A stretch of 64,000 bases of DNA from Sphingomonas desiccabilis (GCF_004135605.1 NZ_SDPT01000001.1:1240001-1304000), one strand, 5' to 3'. Shown: positions 52,240-61,976, counted from the stretch's first letter. Made by a program: numbers and translations. Notes: generated from the letters alone by a model not told the origin.

Positions 52240-52623
52240 TTAGTTGGCGAGCGCGCCGCCGATCACTGCGCCGATCAGCCCGCTGGCGAGGGCCACCAGC
52301 ACCGCGTCATTGCCGGACTGCACCCACTGGTAGCCGCTGGGCGGCGCATAGAGCCGGCCGCTGCGGCGATAGTCGATCTGGCGATAGTTGCGGGCGTAGC
52401 GGCTGTCGAACCGTTCGCCGCGCTGCCAGTTGCGGACATTCCGATACTGCTGGCGGCCGCGCTGCTGCTGATAGTGGGTCTGCGGCGTGCGGGTCACCTG
52501 CTTCTTGACGACCGTTGTCCGCTCGACGGTGCGGTGCGGCCCATGGTCCGAACGCTGCGGCGCGGCCATGGCGGGCGTCGCGAGCAGCGAAGCGGCGACG
52601 GCGGCTAGAACGAACTTCTTCAT
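52240..52623 (-). CDS. RcnB-family periplasmic protein
   Basis: A 127-residue secreted protein with signal peptide MKKFVLAAVAASLLATPAMA. A basic, Gln/Arg-rich middle is followed by RRSGRLYAPPSGYQWVQSGNDAVLVALASGLI, which contains the PPxGYxWV motif of the RcnB family, and a glycine-rich hydrophobic end. RcnB proteins in E. coli affect nickel/cobalt export. Many sphingomonad paralogues are of unknown role, and none of the rcnA partners are here. It ends just before the rpsF promoter. Confidence 0.85.
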   Translation of the reverse strand: MKKFVLAAVAASLLATPAMAAPQRSDHGPHRTVERTTVVKKQVTRTPQTHYQQQRGRQQYRNVRNWQRGERFDSRYARNYRQIDYRRSGRLYAPPSGYQWVQSGNDAVLVALASGLIGAVIGGALAN

Positions 52624-52794
52624 GGAAACCTACTCCTTCATCACCCTCAGTGGCGATGAAGGCAATTTGGGGGTCGGCTGTCGCACGCGTTTGTCGCCGA
52701 TGTGGTGAAATGGTCTCAATCTGTCGCGGCGCTTGGGCTTGCGTTCATCTTGGTGCTCGGCCTAACCGGCGCCTCGAGATTCAAGGAGAGGCAC

Positions 52795-53754
52795 GTGCGC
52801 GCTTTCATCTTTCCTGGCCAGGGAAGCCAGTCGGTCGGCATGGGGGCGGCGCTCGCTGCCGCCTCGCCCCATGCCCGCGAGGTGTTCGGAGAGGTCGACG
52901 AGGCGCTCGGACAGAACCTCTTCCGGCTGATGAGTGAAGGCCCCGCCGACGAGCTGACGCTGACCGAGAATGCCCAGCCCGCGATCATGGCAAACGCGAT
53001 CGCGGTCCTGCGCGTGCTGGAGAAGGAGGGGGGCGTCCGCCTGGCCGAGAAGGCCGACTTCGTCGCCGGCCATTCGCTGGGCGAATACACGGCGCTCTGT
53101 GCGGCAGGCGCGTTCGACCTTCCGACCGCCGCCCGGCTTCTCAAGCTGCGCGGACAGGCGATGCAAGCGGCAGTGCCGGTGGGTGAGGGCGCCATGGCTG
53201 CCCTGCTCGGCGTGGATCTGGAAAAGGCGCAGGCGATTGCCGGCGCTGCTGCCGACTCCATCCTGGCGGAAGGCGGCCCGCAACTCGTCTCGACCGTCGC
53301 GAACGACAATGATCCGAGCCAGGTGGTGATTTCCGGTCACCGGCAGGCGATCGAGCGCGCGGTGGCGCTGGCGAAGGAAATGGGCGCCAAGCGCGCGTTG
53401 CTGCTGCCGGTTTCGGCGCCCTTCCACTGCCCGTTGATGCAGCCGGCGGCGGAGGCGATGGAGAATGCGCTGCTGGACGCGGATCTCCGCGCGCCGCTGG
53501 TGCCGGTCTATGCCAATGTCGATGCCGTGCCGATCGCGGACCCGGGCGCCATTCGCGTAGCATTGGTCCAGCAGGTTACCGGCATGGTGCGCTGGCGCGA
53601 GTCCGTGCTGGCGATGCAGGATGCCGGGGTGAGTGACTTCGTGGAACTTGGCGGCAAGGTGCTGGGTCCGATGGTCAAGCGGATCGCACCCGACGCGACC
53701 ACGACCAGCGTCGTGACCATGGACGATATCGAAGCGCTCGTAGCGCGCCTTTGA
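52795..53754 (+). CDS. fabD: Malonyl-CoA:ACP transacylase
   Basis: A 319-residue FabD that transfers malonyl from CoA to ACP for fatty-acid elongation. It starts with FIFPGQGSQSVGMG and has the nucleophile serine in AGHSLGEYTA near residue 94, arginine and LRGQAM, and catalytic His in APFHCPLM. The start is a GTG at 52795 with AAGGAGAGG four bases upstream. It is first of the fabD-fabG-acpP-fabF-mltG series. Confidence 0.95.
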   Translation: MRAFIFPGQGSQSVGMGAALAAASPHAREVFGEVDEALGQNLFRLMSEGPADELTLTENAQPAIMANAIAVLRVLEKEGGVRLAEKADFVAGHSLGEYTALCAAGAFDLPTAARLLKLRGQAMQAAVPVGEGAMAALLGVDLEKAQAIAGAAADSILAEGGPQLVSTVANDNDPSQVVISGHRQAIERAVALAKEMGAKRALLLPVSAPFHCPLMQPAAEAMENALLDADLRAPLVPVYANVDAVPIADPGAIRVALVQQVTGMVRWRESVLAMQDAGVSDFVELGGKVLGPMVKRIAPDATTTSVVTMDDIEALVARL

Positions 53755-53768
53755 ACAGGGATCAGGAT

Positions 53769-54506
53769 ATGTTCGATCTTACAGGCATGACCGCGCTGGT
53801 GACCGGCGCGTCGGGTGGCATCGGTTCGGCGATCGCGAAGGCGCTGGCGGCGCAGGGCACACGTCTCGCGCTGTCGGGCTCCAACCTCGAGAAGCTGGAG
53901 GCGTTCAAGGCCGAGCTCGGCGGCGACCACGTCGCGCTCCCCTGCAACCTTTCGGATGGTGCCGCCGTGGACCAGCTCGTGCCGCAGGCGGTGCAGGCGC
54001 TGGGCAAGCTTGACATCCTCGTCAACAACGCCGGCGTGACCCGCGACAACCTGGCGATGCGGATGAAGGATGACGAATGGGATCAGGTGATCCGAGTCAA
54101 CCTTGAGGCGGCGTTCCGCCTCGCCCGCGCCGCCGCCAAGCCGATGATGAAGGCGCGCTTCGGCCGTATCGTCTCGATCACGTCGGTGGTCGGCCAGACC
54201 GGGAACCCCGGGCAGGCGAACTATGCCGCTTCCAAGGCGGGTCTGGTCGGCTTGTCGAAGGCGTTGGCGCAGGAACTGGCGAGCCGCGGGATCACGGTGA
54301 ACTGCGTGGCCCCCGGGTTCATCCGCTCGGCCATGACCGACGTGCTGCCCGACGCGCAGAAGCAGGCGCTGCTGGGCAAGATCCCGGCCGGCGACCTGGG
54401 CACCGGCGAGGACATCGGTGCGGCCGTCGTCTATCTCGCCAGCCGGGAGGCGGGCTACGTCACCGGCCAGACCTTGCACGTCAACGGCGGGATGGCGATG
54501 ATCTGA
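53769..54506 (+). CDS. fabG: 3-oxoacyl-ACP reductase
   Basis: A 245-residue short-chain dehydrogenase, NADPH-dependent FabG. It has TGASGGIG cofactor motif, NNAGVT, the catalytic Ser in SITSVVG, YAASK with Tyr/Lys, and the family end YVTGQTLHVNGGMAMI. The ATG at 53769 follows AGGGATCAGGAT. It begins 14 bases after fabD. Confidence 0.95.
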   Translation: MFDLTGMTALVTGASGGIGSAIAKALAAQGTRLALSGSNLEKLEAFKAELGGDHVALPCNLSDGAAVDQLVPQAVQALGKLDILVNNAGVTRDNLAMRMKDDEWDQVIRVNLEAAFRLARAAAKPMMKARFGRIVSITSVVGQTGNPGQANYAASKAGLVGLSKALAQELASRGITVNCVAPGFIRSAMTDVLPDAQKQALLGKIPAGDLGTGEDIGAAVVYLASREAGYVTGQTLHVNGGMAMI

Positions 54507-54536
54507 CGTCCGGCACGCTCCGGCGCGCCGGGGCTC

Positions 54537-54565
54537 TTGCCAGCGAACGGACGCCGTTCTAGGTG
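54537..54565 (+). promoter_or_regulatory. Promoter of acpP
   Basis: TTGCCA (54537-54542) and TAGGTG (54560-54565) are exactly 17 bases apart, ending 43 bases before the acpP start. A separate promoter would explain the high abundance of ACP relative to FabD and FabG. Confidence 0.5.
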
Positions 54566-54608
54566 CGTTCAGGAATTCGCGTTACTGCATTTGAAAGAGG
54601 AACAGGGA

Positions 54609-54845
54609 ATGAGCGAGACCGCCGATCGCGTGAAGAAGATCGTCGTCGAGCATCTGGGCGTCGAAGCCGAGAAGGTGACCGAGGACGCCAGCTTCATCGA
54701 CGACCTGGGCGCGGACAGCCTCGACATCGTCGAGCTGGTCATGGCGTTCGAGGAAGAGTTCGGGGTCGAGATTCCGGACGACGCCGCCGAGAAGATCACG
54801 ACCGTCAAGGACGCGATCGCCTACATCGACGAGCACAAGGGCTGA
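54609..54845 (+). CDS. acpP: Acyl carrier protein
   Basis: A 78-residue acidic carrier protein with the phosphopantetheine serine in [22 protein letters not shown] and [11 protein letters not shown] are typical of the housekeeping ACP. It sits between fabG and fabF as in most proteobacteria and has its own promoter match upstream. Confidence 0.97.
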   Translation: MSETADRVKKIVVEHLGVEAEKVTEDASFIDDLGADSLDIVELVMAFEEEFGVEIPDDAAEKITTVKDAIAYIDEHKG

Positions 54846-54900
54846 GCCCTGCCGGCCCGGTCGCACTGACGCGACGGGGCCGCGGCTGACGCCGATCCAG

Positions 54901-54946
54901 AACGGCCCTCCGTCCCGCCGCGACAAGCGAGGGGCGGGGGGCCGTT
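54901..54946 (+). terminator. Stem-loop between acpP and fabF
   Basis: AACGGCCC (54901-54908) pairs with GGGCCGTT (54939-54946), and the inner arms (CCCGCC/GGGGCGG) can extend the helix. There is only a weak T run after it, so it may attenuate rather than fully stop, which would set a high ACP to FabF ratio. The fabF start is 31 bases away. Confidence 0.5.
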
Positions 54947-54976
54947 CGCATTTGAGAGCACAGACGGAGAGTTGCC

Positions 54977-56236
54977 ATGCGCCGCGTAGTCGTGACCGGG
55001 CTCGGCCTCGTCACCCCGCTGGGTGCCGATGTCGAAACGGCCTGGAAGAACATCATCGCCAGCAAGTCTGGCGCCGCCACCATCACCCGCTTCGACGCCA
55101 CCGACTTTCACAGCAACTATGCCTGTGAGGTGAAGCCGGCGGACCATGAGTATGGCTTCGACCCGAACAAGCGCGTGGATCACAAGGTCCAGCGTCAGGT
55201 CGATCCGTTCATCGTCTATGGCATCGATGCGGCCGGACAGGCGATCGAGGACGCCGGTCTCACCGACATGAGCGAGGAAGCGCGGTATCGCGCCGGCTGC
55301 TCGATCGGCTCCGGCATCGGCGGCCTTCCCGGCATCGAGAGCGAATCGCTCGTGCTCGCCGCCAAGGGGCCGAAGCGCGTCTCGCCGCACTTCGTCCATG
55401 GCCGCCTCATCAACCTCATCTCGGGCCAGGTTTCGATCAAGTACGGCCTCATGGGCCCGAACCATGCGGTCGTGACCGCCTGTTCGACCGGCGCCCATTC
55501 GATCGGCGACGCCGCACGGATGATCGCGATGGACGACGCGGACGTGATGCTTGCGGGCGGCGCCGAAAGCGCGATCTGCCCGATCGGCATCGCCGGCTTC
55601 GGCCAGGCGCGTGCGCTTTCGACCGGCTTCCGGGACGACCCCACGAAGGGCAGCCGTCCCTACGATCGTGATCGCGACGGCTTCGTCATGGGCGAAGGCG
55701 CCGGCGTGGTGGTGCTCGAGGAATATGAGCACGCCAAGAAGCGCGGTGCGAAGATCTATGCCGAGGTGATCGGGTACGGCCTGTCGGGCGATGCCTATCA
55801 CGTGACGGCGCCGCATCCCGAAGGCTCGGGCGCGTTCCGGTCGATGGAAATGGCGCTGCGCAAGTCGGGCCTCGCGCTGTCGGACATCGACTATATCAAC
55901 GCGCACGGCACCTCGACGCCGCTCGGCGACGAACTCGAGCTCGGCGCGGTCCGACGCCTGTTCGGCGACGCCATGGGCGGTCTTTCGATGAGCTCGACCA
56001 AGTCGGCGATCGGCCATCTGCTCGGCGGCGCGGGCGCCGTGGAGTCGATCTTCTGCATCCTCGCCATGCGCGACGGCATCGTTCCGCCGACGCTGAACCT
56101 CGACAATCCGAGCGACAATTGCGCGGGCGTGGACCTCGTCCCGCACGTCGCCAAGGAACGCAAGGTGAAGGCGATCCTGAACAATTCGTTCGGCTTCGGC
56201 GGGACCAATGCCTCGCTGGTGATGAAGGCGATCTGA
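54977..56236 (+). CDS. fabF: 3-oxoacyl-ACP synthase II
   Basis: A 419-residue condensing enzyme that extends acyl-ACP with malonyl-ACP. Catalytic Cys lies in TACSTGAHSIG near 170, His in NAHGTSTPLGD near 310 and KSAIGHLLGGAG near 343, with GFGGTNASL at the C-terminus. Length matches FabF. It is followed after 28 bases by mltG, the usual order. Confidence 0.96.
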   Translation: MRRVVVTGLGLVTPLGADVETAWKNIIASKSGAATITRFDATDFHSNYACEVKPADHEYGFDPNKRVDHKVQRQVDPFIVYGIDAAGQAIEDAGLTDMSEEARYRAGCSIGSGIGGLPGIESESLVLAAKGPKRVSPHFVHGRLINLISGQVSIKYGLMGPNHAVVTACSTGAHSIGDAARMIAMDDADVMLAGGAESAICPIGIAGFGQARALSTGFRDDPTKGSRPYDRDRDGFVMGEGAGVVVLEEYEHAKKRGAKIYAEVIGYGLSGDAYHVTAPHPEGSGAFRSMEMALRKSGLALSDIDYINAHGTSTPLGDELELGAVRRLFGDAMGGLSMSSTKSAIGHLLGGAGAVESIFCILAMRDGIVPPTLNLDNPSDNCAGVDLVPHVAKERKVKAILNNSFGFGGTNASLVMKAI

Positions 56237-56264
56237 TGAACGGCGCATCGCCGCACCATGGAAC

Positions 56265-57242
56265 ATGCGGCTGATGCGCCGTCCGGGGTGCCTAGGAATG
56301 GCGCTCGCGCTGGTGTTGCTGGCTGCCCTGTTCGGGGTGGCCAGCAGCTGGACCGGTTCGGGCCCCGCAGAGAAGGACCTGGCCGTGGTGGTGCCGAGCG
56401 GCGCCACCCTTTCGCGTGCGGCGACCGAGCTGGAGAAGGCAGGGGCAATCGGCTCGGCCGATCGGTTCCTGCTGTTCGCGCGGGTGCTCGGCTCCGACGC
56501 TCCCATCCGCGCGGGCGAGTATCAGGTTCCGGCGCACGCGAGCCAATCGGACGTGCTGGAGCTCCTCCAGAGCGGCAAGGTCATCCAGCGCCGTGTCACG
56601 GTGCCGGAGGGCATGCCCTCCGTACTCGTGCATCAGGCGCTGATGCGGGCGCCCCATCTCACCGGGTCGGTCGCCGTGCCCGAAGAAGGTAGCGTTCTGC
56701 CGGACAGCTACAATTATCAGCGCGGCGACACGCGGCAGCAGGTCCTCGACCGTATGCAGAAGGCAATGCGCGAGTACCTCGCCACCGCCTGGAAGCGGCG
56801 CAAGCCCGCGGCTGCGGTCCATAGCCCGCGTGAGGTCCTGACCCTCGCTTCCATCGTGGAGAAGGAGACCGGCAAGGCGGCCGAGCGGCGCATGGTTGCG
56901 GCCGTCTACAGCAATCGGCTCAAGCAGGGCATGCCGCTCCAGGCGGATCCGACCGTCATCTACCCGGTGACCAAGGGGCGGCCGCTCGGCCGCCGGATCC
57001 TGCGATCGGAACTGAGCGCGAAGAATGGCTATAACACCTACGCGTCTCCCGGACTGCCGGTCGGTCCCATCGCCAACCCGGGGCGGGAGTCCATCGATGC
57101 GGTGCTCAATCCCGCCGCGACCAGCGCGCTCTACTTCGTCGCGGACGGTACGGGCGGGCATGTGTTCGCGGACACGCTCGAGCAGCACAATGCCAATGTG
57201 CGCAAATGGTACGCGATCCGCCGCGCCCGCGGGGAAATGTAG
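56265..57242 (+). CDS. mltG: Endolytic peptidoglycan transglycosylase
   Basis: A 325-residue membrane-anchored MltG that cleaves nascent glycan strands. One N-terminal membrane segment is followed by a LysM-like region (VVPSGATLSRAATELEKAG). The YceG domain carries the catalytic Glu in LASIVEKETG near 200, LQADPTVIY and NTYASPGLPVGPIANPG. An internal ATG at 56274 is an alternative start. It is last in the fab series and converges on the next gene, five bases away. Confidence 0.93.
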   Translation: MRLMRRPGCLGMALALVLLAALFGVASSWTGSGPAEKDLAVVVPSGATLSRAATELEKAGAIGSADRFLLFARVLGSDAPIRAGEYQVPAHASQSDVLELLQSGKVIQRRVTVPEGMPSVLVHQALMRAPHLTGSVAVPEEGSVLPDSYNYQRGDTRQQVLDRMQKAMREYLATAWKRRKPAAAVHSPREVLTLASIVEKETGKAAERRMVAAVYSNRLKQGMPLQADPTVIYPVTKGRPLGRRILRSELSAKNGYNTYASPGLPVGPIANPGRESIDAVLNPAATSALYFVADGTGGHVFADTLEQHNANVRKWYAIRRARGEM

Positions 57243-57247
57243 GTCGC

Positions 57248-57799
57248 CTAGTTCGGCCTCTCGGCGCGCATGACCCGTCGGCGTACTTCCGCGGTAAGCG
57301 CCTCCATGCTGTCCACCTGGCGGATGCCGTAGCGTTCGGCAGTGATATCGACGTTGCCCTTGCGCCAGAAGCCGGGTGGACAGAGAATGATTAGCTTCCC
57401 CGATCGCGCGTGCAGCCCCATCTCCAGCAAGCTGACGGGGCTCTGGGTACCGGGTGCGAGATAGAGAACGATCACGTCGGCGGACTCAAGCGCGCCAAGT
57501 TCCCACTCAACCTGTTCGCGGAAGTGGGGCTCGCTTGCTTCCGGCTTCCAGGCCGGGTTCCAGCCGGCTCGGCGGGGATTGAGGATCGTCACATCGAGAT
57601 CCCCGAGCCTTTTCACCAGCTCGGCCTGCCAGTCCGCCGCCTTGCCCATGTCGATGCTGCCGGCCAGGAACACGCGCGGGTGCGCATGATCCTGCGGGAG
57701 CGACGCGGGGGACGTAATCAACCGCGGCTGGGCCGCCGGGGCCGTCCCCGAGAGGACGACCGCGAGCGCCGGCAGCAGTGCGGACAGCAGGCGACCCAC
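57248..57799 (-). CDS. Predicted secreted nucleoside 2-deoxyribosyltransferase-like protein
   Basis: A 183-residue protein. Residues 1-23 look like a signal peptide (LLSALLPALAVVLSGTAPAAQ). The rest matches the nucleoside 2-deoxyribosyltransferase-like fold: RVFLAGSIDMGKAADWQ near 42-58, ILNPRRAGWNP, VEWELGALESADVIVLYLAPGTQSP with the catalytic-type Glu, and SLLEMGLHA with a second Glu. Enzymes of this family are normally cytoplasmic, so export is unusual. It is separate from both the fatty-acid genes and the Entner-Doudoroff operon, 8 bases beyond eda. Domain class is fairly sure; substrate and localisation are not. Confidence 0.75.
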   Translation of the reverse strand: MGRLLSALLPALAVVLSGTAPAAQPRLITSPASLPQDHAHPRVFLAGSIDMGKAADWQAELVKRLGDLDVTILNPRRAGWNPAWKPEASEPHFREQVEWELGALESADVIVLYLAPGTQSPVSLLEMGLHARSGKLIILCPPGFWRKGNVDITAERYGIRQVDSMEALTAEVRRRVMRAERPN

Positions 57800-57807
57800 G
57801 CCTGATT

Positions 57808-58419
57808 TCAGCGCTTCAGCTCGGCGGCCGCACGTGCCTTTGCCTCGACTTCTGCCATCGTGCCGGTCGCGAGCCAGCTACCGCCGACGCAGAGCACCGG
57901 ATCGAACGCGAGCCATTCGGGAGCGCTGGCAAGCGTGATGCCGCCGGTCGGGCAGAAGCGCGCCTGGTAGAAGGGGGCGGCGAGCGCCTTGAGCGCCTTG
58001 AGTCCGCCCGACGCCTCTGCCGGGAAGAACTTGAAGTGGGTAAGGCCCAGGTCCAGGCCGCGCATGATGTCGCCCGCATTGGCGATGCCGGGCAGGAACG
58101 GCACGCCGCTCTCGAGGATCGGCGCCGCGAGCTTTTCGGTGAGGCCCGGCGAGACGATGAACTCGGCACCGGCGTCGACCGCGTCCTGGAACTGCCCCGG
58201 GTTCACCACCGTGCCTGCGCCGACAATCGCTCCGTCGACCTTCTTCATCTCGCGGATCGCGTCGAGCGCGGCCGGCGTGCGCAGCGTCACCTCCAGCGTA
58301 CGGATGCCGCCGCGCACCAGCGCCTCGGCGAGCGGGCGCGCGGTGGCGGCATCGTCGATCACCAGCACCGGGATCACGGGCCCGGCGGTCATGATCGTCT
58401 GGATGGCGGGAAGGGTCAT
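57808..58419 (-). CDS. eda: KDPG/KHG aldolase
   Basis: A 203-residue class I aldolase that splits 2-keto-3-deoxy-6-phosphogluconate into pyruvate and glyceraldehyde-3-phosphate. It has LEVTLRTP with the catalytic Glu, the Schiff-base Lys in HFKFFPAE, and FCPTGGI. The ATG at 58419 overlaps the glk stop (ATGA at 58416-58419), so translation is coupled. It is the last gene of the operon. Confidence 0.95.
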   Translation of the reverse strand: MTLPAIQTIMTAGPVIPVLVIDDAATARPLAEALVRGGIRTLEVTLRTPAALDAIREMKKVDGAIVGAGTVVNPGQFQDAVDAGAEFIVSPGLTEKLAAPILESGVPFLPGIANAGDIMRGLDLGLTHFKFFPAEASGGLKALKALAAPFYQARFCPTGGITLASAPEWLAFDPVLCVGGSWLATGTMAEVEAKARAAAELKR

Positions 58420-59384
58420 CGTGCGTGCTCCTGCGCAAAGGCGGCCGCGGCACCGAACAGGCCGGGCTGGGGATGGGTGATGATCTTGACGGGAATGGTG
58501 TTCATCAGCTGCTGGAAGCGACCCTTGGCGACGAAGCGCTGGGCGAAGCCGGATTCGATCAGCCGATCCTTGAGGCGCAGGCCGAGTCCGCCGGCGATCA
58601 CCACGCCCGTCGGACCATGCGCCAGCGCGAGATCGCCTGCGACCCCGCCCAGTGACACGCAGAAGCGGTCGAGCGCGGCGACCGCCAGCTTGTCTCCGCC
58701 TTCGAACGCCAGCTGCCACAGCTTCTTGTCGTCGAGGTGGACGTAGGGCTTGCCCTCGATCTGGGCCAGCGTCTCGTAGATGTGAACGAGGCCTGGACCG
58801 GCGCACACGCGCTCCGCCGACACGCGGGTATAGGTCGGGCGCAGGCGGCGGATGATCGCGTCGTCGATCTCGTCGAGCGGCGCATAGTCCTGGTGCCCGC
58901 CTTCGGTCGCGATCACGTGGTATTCGCCGTTGCTGCGATATACCTGCGCCACGCCGAGACCGGTGCCGGGCCCGCAAACCGTCAGCGAGCCCTGCTCCGG
59001 GAGCGGCACGTCGGGTCCGCACAGATGCACATAGGCGCCGCCATCGAGTTGTCCGACCGCATGGCCAATCGCGCCGAAGTCGTTGATGAGGGTGTAGCGG
59101 TCGACGTCCAGCCGGTCCTTGATGAGCGGCGGCCGGATGATCCAGGGATTGTTGGTCAGCTTGATGAGTTCGGGGTTGATCGGCGATGCGAGGGCGATCG
59201 CCGCCGCCCGCGGAACCGGGCGGTCCAGCTGCTCGGCAAAGGCTGCCCATGCGAGCGGGAAGGTGGCGTGTTCCGCCACCTTCTGCGTCACCGGTTCCCC
59301 GAGGTGGACGACGCGGCCTCCCTCTACCTCGGCAATGGCGAAGCGCGCGTGCGTGCCCCCGATATCAACCGCAACGACTTCCAT
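58416..59384 (-). CDS. glk: Glucokinase
   Basis: A 322-residue ROK-independent bacterial glucokinase (proteobacterial GlkA type). The phosphate-binding VDIGGTHARFAIAE is at the start, ASPINPELIKLTN follows, then LINDFGAIGHAV with the catalytic Asp and GPGTGLGVAQVYR. It feeds glucose into the pathway and sits between edd and eda, as in related sphingomonads. It begins 41 bases after edd. Confidence 0.95.
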   Translation of the reverse strand: MEVVAVDIGGTHARFAIAEVEGGRVVHLGEPVTQKVAEHATFPLAWAAFAEQLDRPVPRAAAIALASPINPELIKLTNNPWIIRPPLIKDRLDVDRYTLINDFGAIGHAVGQLDGGAYVHLCGPDVPLPEQGSLTVCGPGTGLGVAQVYRSNGEYHVIATEGGHQDYAPLDEIDDAIIRRLRPTYTRVSAERVCAGPGLVHIYETLAQIEGKPYVHLDDKKLWQLAFEGGDKLAVAALDRFCVSLGGVAGDLALAHGPTGVVIAGGLGLRLKDRLIESGFAQRFVAKGRFQQLMNTIPVKIITHPQPGLFGAAAAFAQEHAR

Positions 59385-59425
59385 TCCGCATCCTCTCCCT
59401 GAGCCCGGTTCCTCGCGGGTCGTTG

Positions 59426-61246
59426 TCAGAAGCCCGCCATCGCAAGCATCGCCGAGGCGCCGGCCTCGGCCTCGCTGGCGCCGTGGCGCATCAGCGCGAA
59501 CAGCTCACGGCCCGTACCCTCGGCAGGGGTCGGTGCGGGCGCCAGTTCGCGTGCGTCCCACTCGGCCGGATCCACCAACACGGTGAGCACCCCCGCTTCG
59601 GCATCCAGGCGGACGATGTCGCCGTCGCGCACCTTGCCGATCGGACCGCCGCCCAAGGCCTCGGGCGACAGGTGGATCGCACATGGCACCTTGCCGCTCG
59701 CGCCCGACATGCGGCCGTCGGTGACGAGCGCCACGCGAAACCCGCGGTTCTGGAGCACGCCCAACGGCGGGGTCAGCTTGTGCAGTTCCGGCATGCCGTT
59801 GGCGCGCGGACCCTGATGGCGAACGACCACCACGACGTCGCGGTCGAGCTCGCCGGCCTTGAAGGCTTCCTGCACCTGCGCCTGGTCCGAGAACACCCGC
59901 GCCGGTGCCTCGATCGTCCAGCGATCGCGCTCGACCGCCGAAACCTTGATGCAGGCGCGGCCGAGGTTACCCTGGAGAATGCGGAAGCCACCCTCGGGCG
60001 AGAATGGCGCATCGACGGTCCGGACGATGGCATCATCGCCGGAACGCTCGCCATGTTCGCGCCAGACGAGCGCCTCGGCTTCAATTTCGGCCTTGCGGCC
60101 GTAGGCGGCCATGCCGTCCTTGGCGACCGTCATCACGTCGCCATGGAGCAGGCCGGCCTTCAGCAGCTCCCGTATCACGAAGCTCGGGCCGCCCGCATCC
60201 TCGAACATGTTCACGTCCGCAGCGCCATTGGGATAGACGCGCGCGAGCAGCGGCACGGTCTTCGACAGGCGATCGAAATCTTCCCAGTCGAGCACGATCC
60301 CGGCGCAGCGCGCGATAGCGGGGAGGTGGATCAGGTGGTTGGTCGAGCCGCCGGTCGCCAGCAGCACGATGGCGGCGTTGACGATCGCCTTTTCATCGAC
60401 GCAGCGGCCGAGCGGGCGATAGTCGTCGCCATCCCAGCCGATCTCGGCCAGGCGGTGGACGGCGGCGCGGGTCAGTTCCTGGCGCAGCTTGGTGCCCGGG
60501 TTCGCAAAGGCTGCGCCGGGAACGTGGAGGCCCATCGCCTCCATCATCATCTGGTTGGAATTGGCGGTGCCGTAGAAGGTGCAGGTGCCCTTGCCGTGAT
60601 AGGCGGCGATCTCCGCGTCGAGCAGTTCCTCGCGCGTCGCCTTGCCCTCCGCATAGCGCTCGCGCACCGCGGCCTTGTCCTTGTTGGCGAGGCCCGAGCG
60701 CATCGGACCACCCGGCACCATCACCATCGGCAGGTGGCCGAAGCGCAGCGCGCCCATCAGCAGGCCGGGGACGATCTTGTCGCAAATGCCGAGCAGCGCC
60801 GCGCCCTCGAACATGCCGTGGCTGAGCGCGATCGCCGTCGACAGCGCGATCGTGTCGCGGCTGAACAGCGACAGCTCCATGCCCGGATAGCCTTGGGTCA
60901 CGCCGTCGCACATCGCCGGCACGCCGCCGGCCACCTGCGCGGTAATGCCGGCCTCGCGCGCCCAGACCTTCATCTGTTCCGGATAGCGATAGTAGGTGGC
61001 GTGCGCGGACAGCATGTCGTTGTACGCCGTGACGATGCCCACGTTCATGTTCTTGGCCGGGCGCATGAAGTCACGATCTTCATCCGTGCCCGCATAGCCG
61101 TGCGCGAGGTTCGCGCAGCCGAGCATCGGGCGGTCTACGCCGCCCTCCCGCTCTCGCTCGATCAGCGCAAGATAGGCTGCCCGGCTGTCGCGCGAGTTGG
61201 CGATGACGCGGTCGGTGACCGCCGCGATTTCGGAGTGCAGCGTCAT
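59426..61246 (-). CDS. edd: 6-phosphogluconate dehydratase
   Basis: A 606-residue iron-sulfur dehydratase (IlvD/Edd family) forming KDPG. Family blocks include [16 protein letters not shown] and [13 protein letters not shown] with cluster-linked cysteines in [12 protein letters not shown] and [10 protein letters not shown], then [15 protein letters not shown] at the C-terminus. The ATG at 61246 overlaps the pgl stop by four bases. A longer start at 61258 would lie inside pgl and is less likely. Confidence 0.96.
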   Translation of the reverse strand: MTLHSEIAAVTDRVIANSRDSRAAYLALIEREREGGVDRPMLGCANLAHGYAGTDEDRDFMRPAKNMNVGIVTAYNDMLSAHATYYRYPEQMKVWAREAGITAQVAGGVPAMCDGVTQGYPGMELSLFSRDTIALSTAIALSHGMFEGAALLGICDKIVPGLLMGALRFGHLPMVMVPGGPMRSGLANKDKAAVRERYAEGKATREELLDAEIAAYHGKGTCTFYGTANSNQMMMEAMGLHVPGAAFANPGTKLRQELTRAAVHRLAEIGWDGDDYRPLGRCVDEKAIVNAAIVLLATGGSTNHLIHLPAIARCAGIVLDWEDFDRLSKTVPLLARVYPNGAADVNMFEDAGGPSFVIRELLKAGLLHGDVMTVAKDGMAAYGRKAEIEAEALVWREHGERSGDDAIVRTVDAPFSPEGGFRILQGNLGRACIKVSAVERDRWTIEAPARVFSDQAQVQEAFKAGELDRDVVVVVRHQGPRANGMPELHKLTPPLGVLQNRGFRVALVTDGRMSGASGKVPCAIHLSPEALGGGPIGKVRDGDIVRLDAEAGVLTVLVDPAEWDARELAPAPTPAEGTGRELFALMRHGASEAEAGASAMLAMAGF

Positions 61247-61950
61247 GATTCGCTCCAATGCACGTCGACCGGCAGTTCGACTTCGGACAGCACGCGCCCG
61301 ATCGGCAGCGTCGAGCCTGCGCCCTCGCTGATCGCGCGCTCCAGCACCTCGCGCTTCTTCGCGCCGCTGATGGCGATCATCAGCGCGCGCGAAGAAGCGA
61401 TGGCGGAATGGGAAAGGGTGACGCGAGCGACCGGTGCCTCCGGCGGAAGCGGATCCGGCATGACGCCGAGCGCACGGCGCTCCTTCGGGCCCTGCAGCGC
61501 TTCATCGAGATCGGGTCCGGGGAAGATGGAGGCAGTGTGCCCGTCCGTGCCCATGCCCAGGAGGCAGAGATCGAGCGGCCAGTGCACGTCCTGAAGGCGG
61601 GCATCCGCGGCCCGGCCTGCGGCGCGATAATCGGCTGCCTTTTCGCTGGTCAGCGGCAGCACGCGCGCACCCTTGGGCAGGAACACCTTGGCGATCCCCG
61701 TCACGTTCGACAGGTCGTCGCCCATCGGCACGAGACGGTCGTCGGTCGGGACGATCGTCACCCGCTTCCAGTCGAGCTTGGCCTTTGCCAGCTTTTCGTA
61801 GATCGGCAGGGGCGTCTTGCCGCCCGGCAGCGCGATCACCGCCGCGCCGCGGGCATCGATCGCGCTTTCGATGATGAACTGCACGTCACCGGCGACGGCG
61901 TCGGCCATCTCGGCCGCATCGTCATATTCCCACCATTCAATCTCGGTCAT
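61243..61950 (-). CDS. pgl: 6-phosphogluconolactonase
   Basis: A 235-residue DevB-type lactonase hydrolysing 6-phosphogluconolactone. It has LPGGKTPLPIYEKL, VPTDDRLVP and LGMGTDGHTASIFPG near the C-terminal half. It lies between zwf (87 bases upstream, with a strong stem-loop in the gap) and edd, which it overlaps. Confidence 0.95.
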   Translation of the reverse strand: MTEIEWWEYDDAAEMADAVAGDVQFIIESAIDARGAAVIALPGGKTPLPIYEKLAKAKLDWKRVTIVPTDDRLVPMGDDLSNVTGIAKVFLPKGARVLPLTSEKAADYRAAGRAADARLQDVHWPLDLCLLGMGTDGHTASIFPGPDLDEALQGPKERRALGVMPDPLPPEAPVARVTLSHSAIASSRALMIAISGAKKREVLERAISEGAGSTLPIGRVLSEVELPVDVHWSES

Positions 61951-61976
61951 TCGATCATCCTGCTTGCCAGCCGCCA

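Noticed and set aside
50634..52508. Plus-strand 624-codon frame over the ribosomal protein operon
   Set aside because: Antisense to rplI, rpsR and rpsF, which are certain. The frame has no signal or domain.
58420..59250. Fusion of eda with an upstream frame over glk
   Set aside because: The frame is open upstream only because of GC content. The real eda start is the ATG at 58419 that overlaps the glk stop.
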